64,000 nucleotides of DNA from Ditylenchus dipsaci (Eukaryota; Nematoda; Chromadorea; Rhabditida; Anguinidae), in assembly GCA_004194705.1 (NCBI GenBank), contig SADC01000007.1, positions 310,001 through 374,000 on the forward strand, written 5' to 3'. Under the pieces are notes generated by a model that saw nothing but the letters and a program-made list of their open reading frames with translations, ran no database searches and was not told where the DNA came from. Positions 1 to 12,600 of this stretch are shown here, in pieces; the first letter of the stretch is position 1, and each line of letters starts with the position of its first letter. A program made the position numbers and the translations under genes.

Positions 1-3000
1 TCATCTGCATAAAGAAAATTCGGCAGGTGGTGGGCGACAAAAATGTTTTGGTTAGAGTTTCGGTTGAAAAATACAAGCTTTATTAATAGCTGCTGTAATG
101 CAGGTAATGGTCTCAGGCGGAGTGGACTCCACAGTCTGTGCTGCTCTTCTACACAAAGCTCTTGTTCCAGTAAAGTGTTCGCCATTCATATTGACAATGG
201 ATTTATGCGTTTGAATGAAAGCAAGAATGTCATGGAGTCACTGAATGCACTTGGATTGGAGGTGCAAAGTATAGGATTACTGCGTAATAGAATTCACTCG
301 ATTTTAATTTCTTTTCGAAACTCAGGTTTAACTTTGTGGATGAGTTTTTGAATGGCCAAGTCAACTACAATGGCATTGAAACGCCTCCACTCAAGTTAGC
401 TTTGAACCCGGAAGACAAGCGGATGATCATTGGAGATACCTTTATTAAGTGCAAAGACATAGCTATGCAGAAGGTAAACCACTTTAAATAAATCTAATTT
501 TCACACTTAAATCTAATTTTGAAAAAATGTATGTTAGAATTTTGATTCAAAAGTTTTAGCTACACTTGGACATTGACATGCTAAAAGGCCATGATATGCA
601 GAGCATGTTTCTGGCTCAAGGTACCCTTCGTCCAGATTTAATTGAGAGTGCCAGCGAATTGGCCAGTGGGTGTGCTGAAGTCATCAAAACACACCATAAT
701 GACACTGCTTTAGTTCGGGAACTCAGGAATTTGGTAAAATTTTGTGCTTGGGTTTATGCCTAGTCTTAAAATAATCAGGGTTGAAAGTACGCCTTAGCCC
801 CTTAATCAGGGTTACCATCTTAAATTTTCAAAAATTAGACAAATTTCAGAAAAAATTAGATTTTGCGACTGAAATTCAGATTTTCCAAAAATATGCCAAA
901 TTGCTCAAAATCACTTTATTTCTCCATTTCTACATACAATTTCTACATATAATTCTACATACCATTTCTACATATAATTATAAAAATTTCAAAAATTACA
1001 CCAAAAAACTAAACTTCCATCATATTTTTCCACATTCTTCATATTGAAAACTCCACGCAAATCAGTGAATTTTTTCCGGCAAATTGACAGATTATAACCG
1101 CAAATTTGTAAATGATTTTATTAATTGTCGTTTTCTTTTTTATTTCGAATTTTTTTTGACTGGCGTATGGCCCGGGATCTCAGCTTTCTTACAAACTATC
1201 AACTGAGCAAACCAGATTTCAAAAAGTTAAAGTAAAAGGTTTTCAAACGGACTTAATTTTCAAAAAAAAACTTGCTCTATTCTGAACACTTTTCATACAA
1301 ATCGATTTTAAACCTGTTTTGGTCAGTTGATAGCTTGTAAGAAAGCTGAAATCCTGTGCTACACGTTAATCAGAAAAAATAAGTGAAAATTCAGAAGAAA
1401 ACGACTAAAAATAAAAGTATTTGAAAATTTGCCGGGAAAATTTTATTAATTTGCTGGGACATTTACGATTCACAGCGATCACGAGCCGAATTTCTAGTTT
1501 GGGTCGGCTGTGTTTGTTGACTATTCATAGACTATTCACATAGACTATGTTCACGATACATTCGTGTCATTACATTAATTATTTTGTGCTGTGAAAAAAA
1601 ATCCGCTCCCAAGTTACAACATTGGCGCAGGCAGGATTCGAACCTGCGCGACCAATTGATTCGTTGTCATGCTTCCGTTTTGTTACTATTGTGCTTGTGA
1701 AATAAAGCTCGTTAAGTTCCGCTCTCGCTCTCTCTGCTCTATGCTCCAAGTTTACATCATTAAAAATTTGTGCAAAATTGGCGGAATTCGAAATTTTGAC
1801 TAGTTTGTCATTTCTTTTGCAGTAATCAGAAAAATCAACCTTCCTCTTTCAAAATCAACCTTCTTTTGTAGTTTTGTATTTCTTTGTAGTTGGGAATCAT
1901 GTTTGAGTTCGACTGAAAGCGCACTAGCCTACCTTGAGCCTAAGCACAAGCCAAAGATAATAAATAACGGCTTCCTTGCGTAAAGTAGGTAACCTCTAGC
2001 CAGGTTGGTCGCGGTCGATTTACCGAACTGTTCTCTGAATTCGGGAGAGTTACCCGCAGAAAAAAGCACTTGCATTGATGTTGTTCAAGACAAAAATTAA
2101 TCGAGAACTTTGTTCCGATCGATCGACCGAAAGAAAAATAAAAGACTTTAGCCGAAATATAGGCTGACTGGAAAACCGAGTAGGGTTAATTTAAACTTAA
2201 CCAAACCACCCTAACTAAATTAATGACTGTAATTTTTTAACTATTATGATTAAATAAACCGATATCAGTAAAAGAAACCGTATTTTTCACTTCGTAAGTG
2301 ACTGTACGGTATAATTAAGTTTTTTGAGTTTCAGGGCAAAGTAATTGAACCTTTGCAAGATTTCCACAAAGATGAAGTTCGTGAACTTGGACGTGCCTTA
2401 GGACTGCCGGAATCTATTGTAAGCTTACCAGGACAAAAACTTTGTAATATATCTGGCTTACAGGTCAACCGCCATCCCTTTCCTGGTCCTGGTCTAGCCA
2501 TAAGAATCTTATGTGCTACAGAGCCTTTCAAAGACGATAATTACGTCTTGACTCAGCGTTTAGTCCAAGAAGTTGCCACTGAATTTTCTGATAGTGTTCG
2601 TTGCACTCTGCTTCCTATCCAGTCCGTAGGAGTTCAAGGTAAGATACAGGCAGTATTTTAGACAGGATACCAAATGTAAAGTCAAAGTCTAAAATTTGGT
2701 GAAAAATACCCTGCAAAAACTATCTATGCCTAAAGGGTGGAAGGAAATTATTTTGACAAAATCAAAATTTGTTTAGCCAAAAAGTGTTAAGAAATGTTTC
2801 CTTTATCGCGTTGAGCTGAAAAAATAAGTTCGGTCACTCTACAAAAAAATCCGAGGTTGGTGGGAGGAACTATAAAAGTGCCTTCGATGGCACTGGAAAC
2901 CTACCAAATTTTAGGCCAAAAAAGCAAGTTAAAACACGATTTCTATGAAATCGGTCTATCAGTATTTCAGATGTACTAGAATGTTGTTAAAAGTGAGTAA

Positions 3001-6000
3001 TCTACCCGATCGGCTAGTAAACACACTCCCTTTCCCCTTGTGCACTGCCAGCTCCCATTGTTTGATTCCCTCCTGTTTCAAGTATGCACTGGCAGCTGAA
3101 AAAATTAATTTGGATGGTAGGGCGGTGTTAGCTGGCTTTTTCATGCCGATTTAGGTGCCTTATTTCATTACCCATTTTTTCAATAAACAATCGCTCCTCC
3201 CCCGCAAAGTGGCCAATGACTAGAGACCATAGTTTCATGGTTGGTCTTTTTTGCTCACCACCCACAAAACCGGCGTTTTCAAGAAACCTACCCAGACCCA
3301 GTTTTGACTCAAGTTCTCAAGTATCATTGTTTCTGTTGTTGTTGTGTGTTGCTCCGTTGGTCTGCTCATTTTTTATCCTTAGTTTTGTTGTTGCTCTTGT
3401 ATTGGATTTCAGTGTTTTGAAATTTAACACGATGTTGATTGAAGCGGGGGTGAAAATTACATCACGGAAATCTCAAATCTCGACTTGTCGGCCAAAAAGT
3501 AGACTTCGAGAACTCACATGAAAATTTCGGGACGGCTGTGTAATATCATGTACTATTGCCTAATAGACTGCTGCTCAGACATCTGAACGGCTCAAATTAA
3601 GAGCCCGGCTTAGCCCGCAAATCAAAGCCCGGCTTTTTTGATTTTTAAAGCCGGTCTACTAACGTTTTAAAATCTAAAAACCGATCGGGCCAAAATGTGC
3701 ACCTGTCCGACCATGCCCTTGGTCCAACCACATCAACTAATGAAAAAAACACTGTTCACCATTAAAACTATGTTTTACCTGAACTTTTTGCTCCGAATTC
3801 CTGTAATCTTGAAATAATACTGATACTACAGAGCGTTTCAAGAAACCTTGCGTTTTTGAAATTGGCACAACTTTTTTCAGGTCATTTTTTAAAGTCCTAG
3901 TGTTACAGATCGGTTTTCTCGTCGAAAATACTTTTTCGGCATATGATATGATAAACACGATTCTTGCTTGGCTCGCCCTCTGTGATTTAGCCTCATCTAT
4001 CTAGAGGCCATCCGTTAGGGAGGACAGGGGGACCGAGAAAAAATCAGGTTTTTTAAATCATATGCCGAAAATATACCAACGAGAACGACTGATTTGTGAA
4101 AGCATAATTTTGAAAAACAACCTAGAAAAAATTATGCCTATTTCAAAAAGGCAGAGTTTTTTTGAAACACCCTATATAATCACTATGAGTTTTACTATGT
4201 TTTAATTAATAATTTATAATAGACTCAAAAGATTATTAAAACTCAACCTTTTCTTTTCCAGGTGACCGAAGATCATATTCTTATGTGGCAGCTCTTTCTC
4301 TTCTTGCTCACGTGTGCCTTGGACATTGTTGGAAAAGATTGCTAGAACCATACCTAATCGAGCTCACAATGTCAATCGGTGAAATTTTTTAGAAAAAGAC
4401 ATTTTTCAATAATTACATTAAGTATTTGCAGTGTGGTGTACGTGTTTGGCGAGCGCCTGACCAAGCCTGTCGAAGAAATAACCGTGACACATGTGAATGA
4501 AGCTTCTTTGCAGCAACTTCAACAGGCAGACAACATAGTTTATGAAGTTCTTTGCGGGCTGGATGAACATGGTCAAAAAAGCAGTCATTTGAAAACATCA
4601 TGTCTTCTATTCAGCAGGTAGTGTCTTTTTCAAAATAACATAATAATATTCCTTAATTACCAGATGCCAGTTGTGCTAGTTCCAGTCCACTTCGAGTTAA
4701 AGTTTAAGCCTCCTCAGTACTTCCCTCCTTTGTGCCGATCCATTTGCCTTCGACCGTTTATTACCAGAGATTTCATGACAGGAAGGGCCGGTTTGCCTGG
4801 TCGAGACTTTCCTGAAGAGGTAAATTCGAAAAAAAATAAAAAAAAAAATAGCACCAAATTTGTAAAATCTTTAAGTAAATTTAGTTTTTTCACCACCTTT
4901 ACAGATCTCAGTCTAAAATAATTAAATCCAGCACCTAACCGATTTCGCCGATCTAAAGCCAAGAAACATAATTTTTGTAAAGTTTTTCATCAAAATGCAC
5001 AGTAAGCTTAAAACTACAAAAAAAAGTACAAAATAAATAAATTTGTAATTTTACACACGTAATCGACCTAAATAAGCAAAAATAAGGTATCAGGGGCTGG
5101 ATTTGTTATTTCTGACAAAACTTTGAAAAATTCTATATTCTATATATTCACTTATCCTTTCTCACAAATTTTGTTCTCGTATTTTGGATATTTTCGTACA
5201 ATTTTGTAGCTGAGATAATTCTCTATCGATTTACAGGTCAAATATTTGGTGGAATTCAAATGTGACAATTCCACACCATAATCACACTAAAAATCACACT
5301 TTGTCACCAAAAGTGTGATTTTAAAGTCACACTTGGCGTGATTTCGCCAAAATTATTTTTAACAGGGTTGTTTGACCACTGAATCGATAGAGAAATATCT
5401 CAGCTACAAATTGGTACAAAAATATCCAGAATACGAAAACAGAACTTATGAGAAAAGGGTAGGTGAAGTTAGTGTGACCCAAAGTGTGAGGTGTGATTTT
5501 TGAAAACACTGCTTGATAGCTAGTAAGAAAGCCGAGATTCGGGCTACGTAATGGTATAAAAAATTTTGAAAAATTGACAAAAAAAATATTACAAAAATGT
5601 AGAAAGAATTGCAAAAAAAGAATCTACGGCCAAAATTCAAAAATCTACGGCCAATTTTCAGTATTCTACGGCCATAGTTTCACGGCCAAAAAAATCGGCG
5701 CCGGCCACCGAAAAATCGGCGCCAGCGCCGGCGCCCTCTTCAGGCTGAAATTTGTGCGGCGCCGAACCGGCGCCGGCGCCGAAAAAATGTAAAACTGGTA
5801 AAATGATTAAAATCACTAAACATATTTGACAATAACCTAATTAATGGACATATTTTTGTCTTGTTGAACAAATTGTTCTGTTGAAACAGTAATAAAAATT
5901 CTTATAGAAAAACTTTTAATTTTTCAAATTCATATGTTAAAAAAAGCAAAAATCCAATTTTTAAAGAAAATCGGCGCCGGCGCCGACTAAACAAAATTTT

Positions 6001-6264
6001 ACCCTCTCCGGGACAAAAATTATGCGGCGCCGAACCGGCGCCGGGGGCGCCGGAGCCCGTGCAACTATGTCTACGGCCAATTTTAAATATAACCCATAAT
6101 AAAATAAGTGCTGTAATTAAATTTTATCCATCAAAATCACCATTTAATTTTCTGTTTTAGTCAATTTTCGAGATGGTGAAACGCATAACCGCAGAAGTGC
6201 CACTGATTTCGCGAGTGATGATAGATTTGACCAACAAACCACAGGTACTACTGAATGGGAATAA
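1..6264 (+). CDS. GMPS: GMP synthase [glutamine-hydrolysing], 3' part, nine exons
   Basis: GMP synthase makes GMP from XMP, ATP and glutamine in the cytosol. The window holds the ATP-pyrophosphatase and dimerisation parts; the N-terminal amidotransferase half lies upstream. Exons read from splice sites: <1-50, 104-about 270, 326-473, 560-733, 2335-2418, 2464-2638, 4262-4378, 4432-4617, 4664-4819, 6161-6264. Motifs seen: the PPi-loop [123 protein letters not shown] and a C terminus GTTEWE as in animal enzymes. The conserved frame is broken by single missing bases near 170-175, 4310-4320, 4580-4595 and 6242. The junction between the second and third listed exons is also unclear (no donor in the right phase). 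Family assignment is firm; whether the breaks are sequence errors or decay is open. Confidence 0.94.
734..2334. other. GMPS intron of 1.6 kb
   Basis: Bounded by a GT donor after RELRNL and an AG acceptor before GKVIEP. It carries one TIR element (1068-1440) and a tRNA-like B-box fragment near 1630. I see no coding sequence in the rest. Confidence 0.8.
1068..1440. repeat. Palindromic MITE, AGGATCTCAGCTTTC family, copy 1
   Basis: Outer ends read as CCGGCAAATT and its inverted partner TTTGCCGGGAA. Inner inverted arms are GATCTCAGCTTTCTTACAA and TTGTAAGAAAGCTGAAATC. Related copies lie at 21543-21853 and 52940-53110, and single ends lie near 5515-5545 and 34700-34735. No coding capacity, so it is non-autonomous. 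Confidence 0.75.
2639..4261. other. GMPS intron of 1.6 kb
   Basis: Intron after SVGVQ. It contains the degenerate inverted repeat at 3826-4172. The remainder, including low-complexity CCGGCTT-type sequence near 3600-3660, shows no gene. Confidence 0.75.
3826..4172. repeat. Degenerate inverted-repeat element in GMPS intron
   Basis: Left arm runs from GCGTTTCAAGAAACC through a stretch ending in TTTTCGGCATATGAT. The right arm mirrors it, from ATCATATGCCGAAAATA to TTTTTTTGAAACACC. The arms are diverged, with no coding content. Confidence 0.6.
5137..5458. repeat. Inverted-repeat element
   Basis: Arms pair over about 85 bp: a left arm containing GTAGCTGAGATAATTCTC and a right arm containing GAGAAATATCTCAGCTAC. 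The core includes several TGTGATTTT/AAATCACA inverted motifs. No coding content. Confidence 0.65.
5690..6062. repeat. Two GGCGCC-rich palindromic blocks
   Basis: Blocks at 5690-5785 and 5968-6060 consist of repeated CGGCGCCGGCGCC-type self-complementary units. The two blocks share the motif TGCGGCGCCGAACCGGCGCC. They stand out sharply against the AT-rich surroundings. Flanking CTACGGCCAA units suggest both are subterminal parts of one element. No gene seen. Confidence 0.6.
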
Positions 6265-6636
6265 GTGGAAGAAAATTAGGAGAGTGCCAAAATAATTCGA
6301 CTTATTGATGATTGTTTGAATATAGGAAAAATTACATTTATGCCGTTTTTTATAGATTTAAATTCTATAAAAAAATTATGTCACACTTGTTAAGAAGAAT
6401 CAAGAGTATATGAATTAAAGAATTGTTGTTTTCTGTAATTTCTAGAGTTATCTGAAAATTGATGTGTTGAAAAATGTTGTCTGATCAATGGTGCAGAGAG
6501 TAATAAATATTTTGTTGTTGATTTTGGTTTATAACTGATGCAAAAGCCGGGTTTCATTGCTTATATTTATACAAATGTTAGAAAATGAATAAAAAAAATG
6601 AATTCTGTTTTTAGCCAACTAATTAAAAAAACAAAG
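6265..6636 (+). promoter_or_regulatory. GMPS-carrier intercistronic region, candidate operon junction
   Basis: Both flanking genes read in the + direction. AATAAA poly(A) signals lie at 6502-6507 and 6588-6593. A pyrimidine-rich acceptor TGTTTTTAG ends at 6614, 22 bases before the carrier ATG at 6637. A poly(A) signal followed closely by an acceptor is the arrangement of nematode operon junctions resolved by spliced-leader trans-splicing. No TATA-like promoter is evident. Inferred from layout only. Confidence 0.45.
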
Positions 6637-9600
6637 ATGTCAAGCATGCCTGTAGATTTGAATGCAAAAGCTGTTCAACGCAAACCACCCACCGTACCAA
6701 GTGCTGTCAAATTTTTATTCGGTGGATTAGCAGGGTAATTATACTAAAAGATAAAACCGTAAAAGTATTCAATTATCAACTTAAAGACACCCCGAAACAT
6801 TTATTTACGCATATGGATTGACCATTTTTTCTCTCAATTTTTAAAGTTTTTTAATTATTCTGTTTGGTCAGTCTTGTTTCCGGCTTTTGCCAACTTCGAT
6901 TTTCCGTGTTTTAGAAAAATGTCTTGTAAGTCACGTCCATTACATTAAAGGGGCATGCTCGCGCCCGATGGAATAATTCTTTCATTTCAAATTGGGTACC
7001 AGGCACGCCAGAGATTTTGAATTTCAAATTCTAATTTTCAAATCATTTTGAGTTCTGTGCTTTATCTTTCGTGACTTGTCGGTGATTTTTGCTCTCATTT
7101 TACGCTTGATTTTCTTACTGACTGACTGTTTTGGTTTTAGCGTCAAAGAGTCTCGTGTGCTCAGGTGGTAATTTTCGCGCATGCTCACGTTCTTCCATCG
7201 ATCTTGCTGCTTGTATTAGATAAGTTTTATTTATTTTGTGCGCCGTCATTTTCTTTTCCCTTGTTCTGTCTTTCAGGTGTCTATTTGGAGGTCTCAAGAG
7301 CGAAGGATATCAGCAGTGGTTATATTTATGATTTTAGGTTCTCTCCTCAGGTATTATTAGACGTTTTTATACAAATCACGCTGCGACTGCATATATCCTG
7401 TCAAAGTCCATTATAAAAGTAAATAAATATAGCAGGCAACCATTTACGTAGTGATTTTTGACTTTGTCAGCCTGTATACGGTCGAAGTGTCACTTTCTAT
7501 GTGCCTTCGTGCTCCATTCCATGGCAGTATGGCTAGGCCCTTGTAACATATCTGTCGGAGCGCGTCAACTTCTCTGAAGAGGCTGCCTAGCGAAAGTGTT
7601 CATTCCGCTGGGCTTTTTACCGCTAATTTTCAGGTTCGATCGACAATTGGGGCTTCGTAGCATTTTTGTAGCAGCTCACATATAGAAGACGATTAGACAG
7701 CAGTCTAATTGATTTATCAACAACGCTTTCCATTGCATCGAACAACAATCAGCTGGGTCATCATTTACTACAAATTGATCTTTCTTGGTATTTTTTCTGG
7801 CTTGCCTCCACGAATTCTTTCAGCTCGATGCTACCGTTCAGAACTTGTTCTTAGCTTGACATATGACGAATGTTCAATATGCCGATGATTACCTCAGGGG
7901 TGGGATTTGTACTTTTTAAATAGATTTGTACTTTTCTTGGGAACCGAAATTGTTTTTTAACATATTAGTCAAAGTGTTTTTTTGCTTCAAAATGGTAATA
8001 AGCACTGGATGAAAGATCTTTTTTCCTTCAAAAGTAGTCAAAGTTTACTTTTTTCTGTAACTTTCCGTTCCCGCTCCTGAATTACGACCATCGTCAGGAT
8101 GCTCCACGAGGTTCACACCATCAACCAATCCATCGATTGCACTTTTCGTCGTCTAGTGGTATGCGTCTCTAACTTTTAGGGGAGTCTATCAGTACAACCA
8201 TCAACAGCGACGATTCTTAGAAAACAGGATATTCGAATATGCTGAAACATCAATATTACCGATCAGAGTATGGTTAGCTGTCGGGATTTTTTTGGCTCCA
8301 GAAGTCAGACGAACACGAGTCCGATTGGTGTCAGGATTATTAGCAATGATAATGGGGTACCATTTCGGCAGAAGACCTCTATCCCTTTCTCCTCTTCCAA
8401 ATTACAAACGGTTCTTTCCTCCGGCAGTCAGAATGTTACCGGTTTTCATTTAAGCTGAAATACAACAGGTGATATAACTTCCACCTGCATTGAGAGCGAA
8501 AGGATCATACTCTTTTTGCCGCAGTAATCGAATTGTATCCATCAATTAGTCAGGTATGTTTTGGTCTGTGTGGCTCGTTCAGCACTCCCGATTGAGAGTA
8601 CTCCTGCTCTAGTTTGTTCATGGAGTCAAAGTTGAAGTTTTTTTATTGGTAAACACGCTTTACGCTAAAATTTCTCTGAAATCGCACCTAAGCCAAAAAA
8701 ACATGGAGACCAAAGTAAAAAGTGGGTCTGATAGCGGGTCTAACTGATAAAAAGGTTATTTGGTGATCTAAAATTATTAACGTGAAAATCGAAGAAAGAA
8801 GTGAAAGAGGAATCCTGTGACGTAAAGAAGATATTTGGACGGCAGTGTTGTAATGCGGCAGTGTTAGGTCTTTCCAATTTTCCGATTCCAGTCGATGAAA
8901 TTTTTAGGTTATCATAACCGACCTACATTCAGTCCGCACTTTCTTGTAACTCAATGTTTTGCCCACATTTTTCGTGTTTGCAACAACTTTACATTCTCAT
9001 TCCGAAGGTGTGTGTTTTAGCGGACTTTACAAATGCCAAGAACCAAGCAAGAGAGACAAAGATGCAAGACGTAAAGATGTGGTCCCAATTGTCGATCGAA
9101 CCTGAAAATTAGCGGTAAAAGCCCAGCGGAATGAACACTTTCGCTAGGCAGCCTCTTCAGAGAAGTTGACGCGCTCCGACAGATATGTTACAAGGGCCTA
9201 GCCATACTGCCATGGAATGGAGCACGAAGGCACATAGAAAGTGACACTTCGACCGTATACAGGCTGACAAAGTCAAAAATCACTACGTAAATGGTTGCCT
9301 GCTATATTTATTTACTTTTATAATGGACTTTGACAGGATATATGCAGTCGCAGCGTGATTTGTATAAAAACGTCTAATAATACCTGAGGAGAGAACCTAA
9401 AATCATAAATATAACCACTGCTGATATCCTTCGCTCTTGAGACCTCCAAATAGACACCTGAAAGACAGAACAAGGAAAAGAAAATGACGGCGCACAAAAT
9501 AAATAAAACTTATCTAATACAAGCAGCAAGATCGATGGAAGAACGTGAGCATGCGCGAAAATTACCACCTGAGCACACGAGACTCTTTGACGCTAAAACC

Positions 9601-12600
9601 AAAACAGTCAGTCAGTAAGAAAATCAAGCGTAAAATGAGAGCAAAATCACCGACAAGTCACGAAAGATAAAGCACAGAACTCAAAATGATTTGAAAATTA
9701 GAATTTGAAATTCAAAATCTCTGGCGTGCCTGGTACCCGCCAATTTGAAATGAAAGAATTATTCCATCGGGCGCGAGCATCCCCCTTTAAAGGGCATGCC
9801 CACGCTAATAAGAGGTGGTGCCCGGAATTCAATTTTTTTTCGTAATCATTGAAGTTCTGTACGGACTTTTGAACTCGGTTTATAACAAAACCATGCCTAA
9901 AATATAGTTTTAGGCCTTGTTTTGTTAGAAACCAAGTTAAAAAATTCGTACAGAAGTTCAATGATTACGAAAAAAATTTGAATTCCCGGCACCACCTCTT
10001 ATTAGCGTGGTATGCTCCTTTAAAGGGGGGACACTTGGGGGGGGGGGGGGGTGGTTGAGAAATGGGTTTCTCAGCCTAAGGAAAAACTCATTGACGGGTT
10101 GCAAAAAATTTTAAATATAAAATTATTTATGTGATTTTATGATGGGTTTCACTGCATTATTCGACAATATTTAATGAAACCCATCATAAAATCATATAAA
10201 TAATTTTATATTAAAAATTTTGCAACCCGTCAATGAGTTTTTTTTAAGCTGACAACCCATTTCTCAACCCCCCCCCCCCCCAAGTGTCCCCCACCCTTTA
10301 AAACTTTTTTTTTAATTTAGAATGGGTGCTACTTTGTTTGTCCAACCACTGGATTTGGTAATTTTTTACTTCAGCCTTCAAAAGTAACTTTTTATAATTA
10401 GGTCAAAAATCGTATGCAACTGTCAGGAGTTGGTGGAAAAAAAGAATACAACTCAAGTTTTCATTGCATGCGTTCTATTATTGCTAAAGAAGGCTTTTTC
10501 TCTATTTACAATGGCTATCGGCCGGGTTGGCAAGGCAGGCTTCTTACACCACAACTCGACTAGGTGTCTACACCTGGTTGTCTGACAAAGTCTCAGGGTA
10601 ATTTTTATATAGTGTCTGCTGCGTAAACATTTGGTTTTGCGAGCCATTTTTTTATTCGCGCCTTTTTGAAATTTTATTTTTTTCAGTTCGAGACACACAT
10701 TGGAGTTTGTCTTAACGTGTGCTGTCCTACTCTGCGCTTAAAGCTTCGCCTTAACATAAAAAATACCAAAAACATGCACCAAACAGTCAAACGATAACTT
10801 AAATTGAAAATGCTCGAATTCAAACAAAATTGTAAAAACAAAGAGCCAAAATGCCTTTGGAAACTAGTATTAATAGTTACACTTTGTACCAAGGATGACC
10901 CGGATTTTTAGTCAAAACTGGAAGCCCCAATCCTTTTTTATTTTTTTCAATTAAAAAAAAATCTTTGGTGTTTTTTCGCTTAGAAGCGAAAAATCCCGAT
11001 TTTTTTCAAACAGGAATTTCGGTCGGGAAAAGGCCCGGAACTTACAGCTTCGATAGGTTTTTTGGTAAATTAGCGTTTTAAACAATGTTTCCCGTCCATC
11101 TAATTTAATATTATATTATGATACTGAATATTTACAAAAAACGAAAAAAAAATATACAAAACGCCTGTTTTGACGGAAGAAATTCCGGGCCATCTCTACC
11201 CGATGTCTTACAGCTATTTATTTATTTTAAGGGAAAATCAAAACCCTTCATTTGTCCTGAAACTTGGGCTCGGTATCACTGCTGGAGGTGTTGGAGCCTT
11301 TGTGGGCAATCCAACTGAAGTGGCACTCATTCGAATGACTTCAGATGGTCGACAACCTGTGGAGTTGAGAAGAAACTATAAACACGTGTTTAACGCAATT
11401 TCAAGGATATTTAAAGAGGAAGGAGCTCTGGCTCTGTGGACTGTATGATCTTTGGCATCTTACAATCGCTATTTTAATCTTTTTTCTGTAGGGGTGCACA
11501 CCAACAGTAGCTCGCGCAATGGTTGTCAACGCAGCTCAACTGGCCACTTACTTTCAGGCAAAGCAAACATTAGTCTCCAACAAGTATTTCCAGTTGCAAG
11601 ACGGCATTTTCTGCCACTTTTGCGCTTCTATGATAAGTGGTCTCGCAACTACCATTGCGAGCATGCCAGTTGACATTGTGAAAACCAGGTATACTTTAAA
11701 GGTTTGGCATTAAAAACGGACTAAGGAATTTCGGCCATAACTAGACGAAACCATATTTTATTGGTTGATCAGCTCTGCGACGATCGATTAGTAATATCTG
11801 TGTCCAAATTTTTAATTTTCTTTTTTTATGAGCCTTTTTTAATTAGTTGTTCGCCTCAAGAATATACTGACCGCTCCGTCCAGCGGGCCCTGACTCGTCT
11901 TCATCTCGTCTGACGGCTTTGAATAGACCGAGGACGGCCGGCTTATGAAAAAAACCAAGAAATCAGGTCAAGAATACACGGACCACATCGTCTTCTTTAA
12001 AAATGCGGTCACTATGCACAAAAACGCTTTTTAGAACTTCGCAAAACATTTTTAAATCACGATTTAATTATGATACTTTTTACTAGCATTACTCATCGAT
12101 ATCTCTGTTGAATGTTGGCGGCGCTCTAACCTTTCTGAATAAACTATTCAGTGCACTTTGATAAATATTCGGGCGAATATTTAGCGTTATGGCCTTTAGC
12201 CCATTTTGTGAAATTTTTTAATTTGCACTTTTTCCACCTTTTTAAATTTTAAGGCCACTCCATTTACAAGCTATACCAGAAAAAGCGGCGTTTCAAAACC
12301 CTTATCTTATTGGTAATATTGTTCAATCGAATATTTGGCGCTACAATTACATTTCGGCAGCATGTTGTAGCGCAACTCAAGAGCTACAAAACCCACCAAA
12401 CTGTTACAGATTTTTTTTCAAAATCAGAGAGTGTTGAGGTATGGCGTTTGAAAAAAAATCAATTCCCTTAAAAATCGACAAATATCCGAAAATTTGAAAA
12501 AAAATTCGGATATTAGAATTCGGATATTCGGGTATCGGAAATTAAGGAAATTGATTTGTTTTTAACGCGATTTCTCAACACTCTGATTTTCAAAAGAAAA

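Larger units (their letters stand above)
4820..6160. other. Last GMPS intron, 1.34 kb, repeat-filled
   Basis: Lies between the exon ending FPEE and the final exon. It holds the inverted repeat at 5137-5458, CTACGGCCAA tandem copies at 5620-5690 and 6065-6080, and the GGCGCC-rich blocks at 5690-6062. Confidence 0.8.

Noticed and set aside
1621..1700. Possible tRNA gene on the minus strand (GGTTCGAATCC B box)
   Set aside because: The T arm is good but no 5' acceptor strand or A box pairs with it; only a tRNA 3' fragment.
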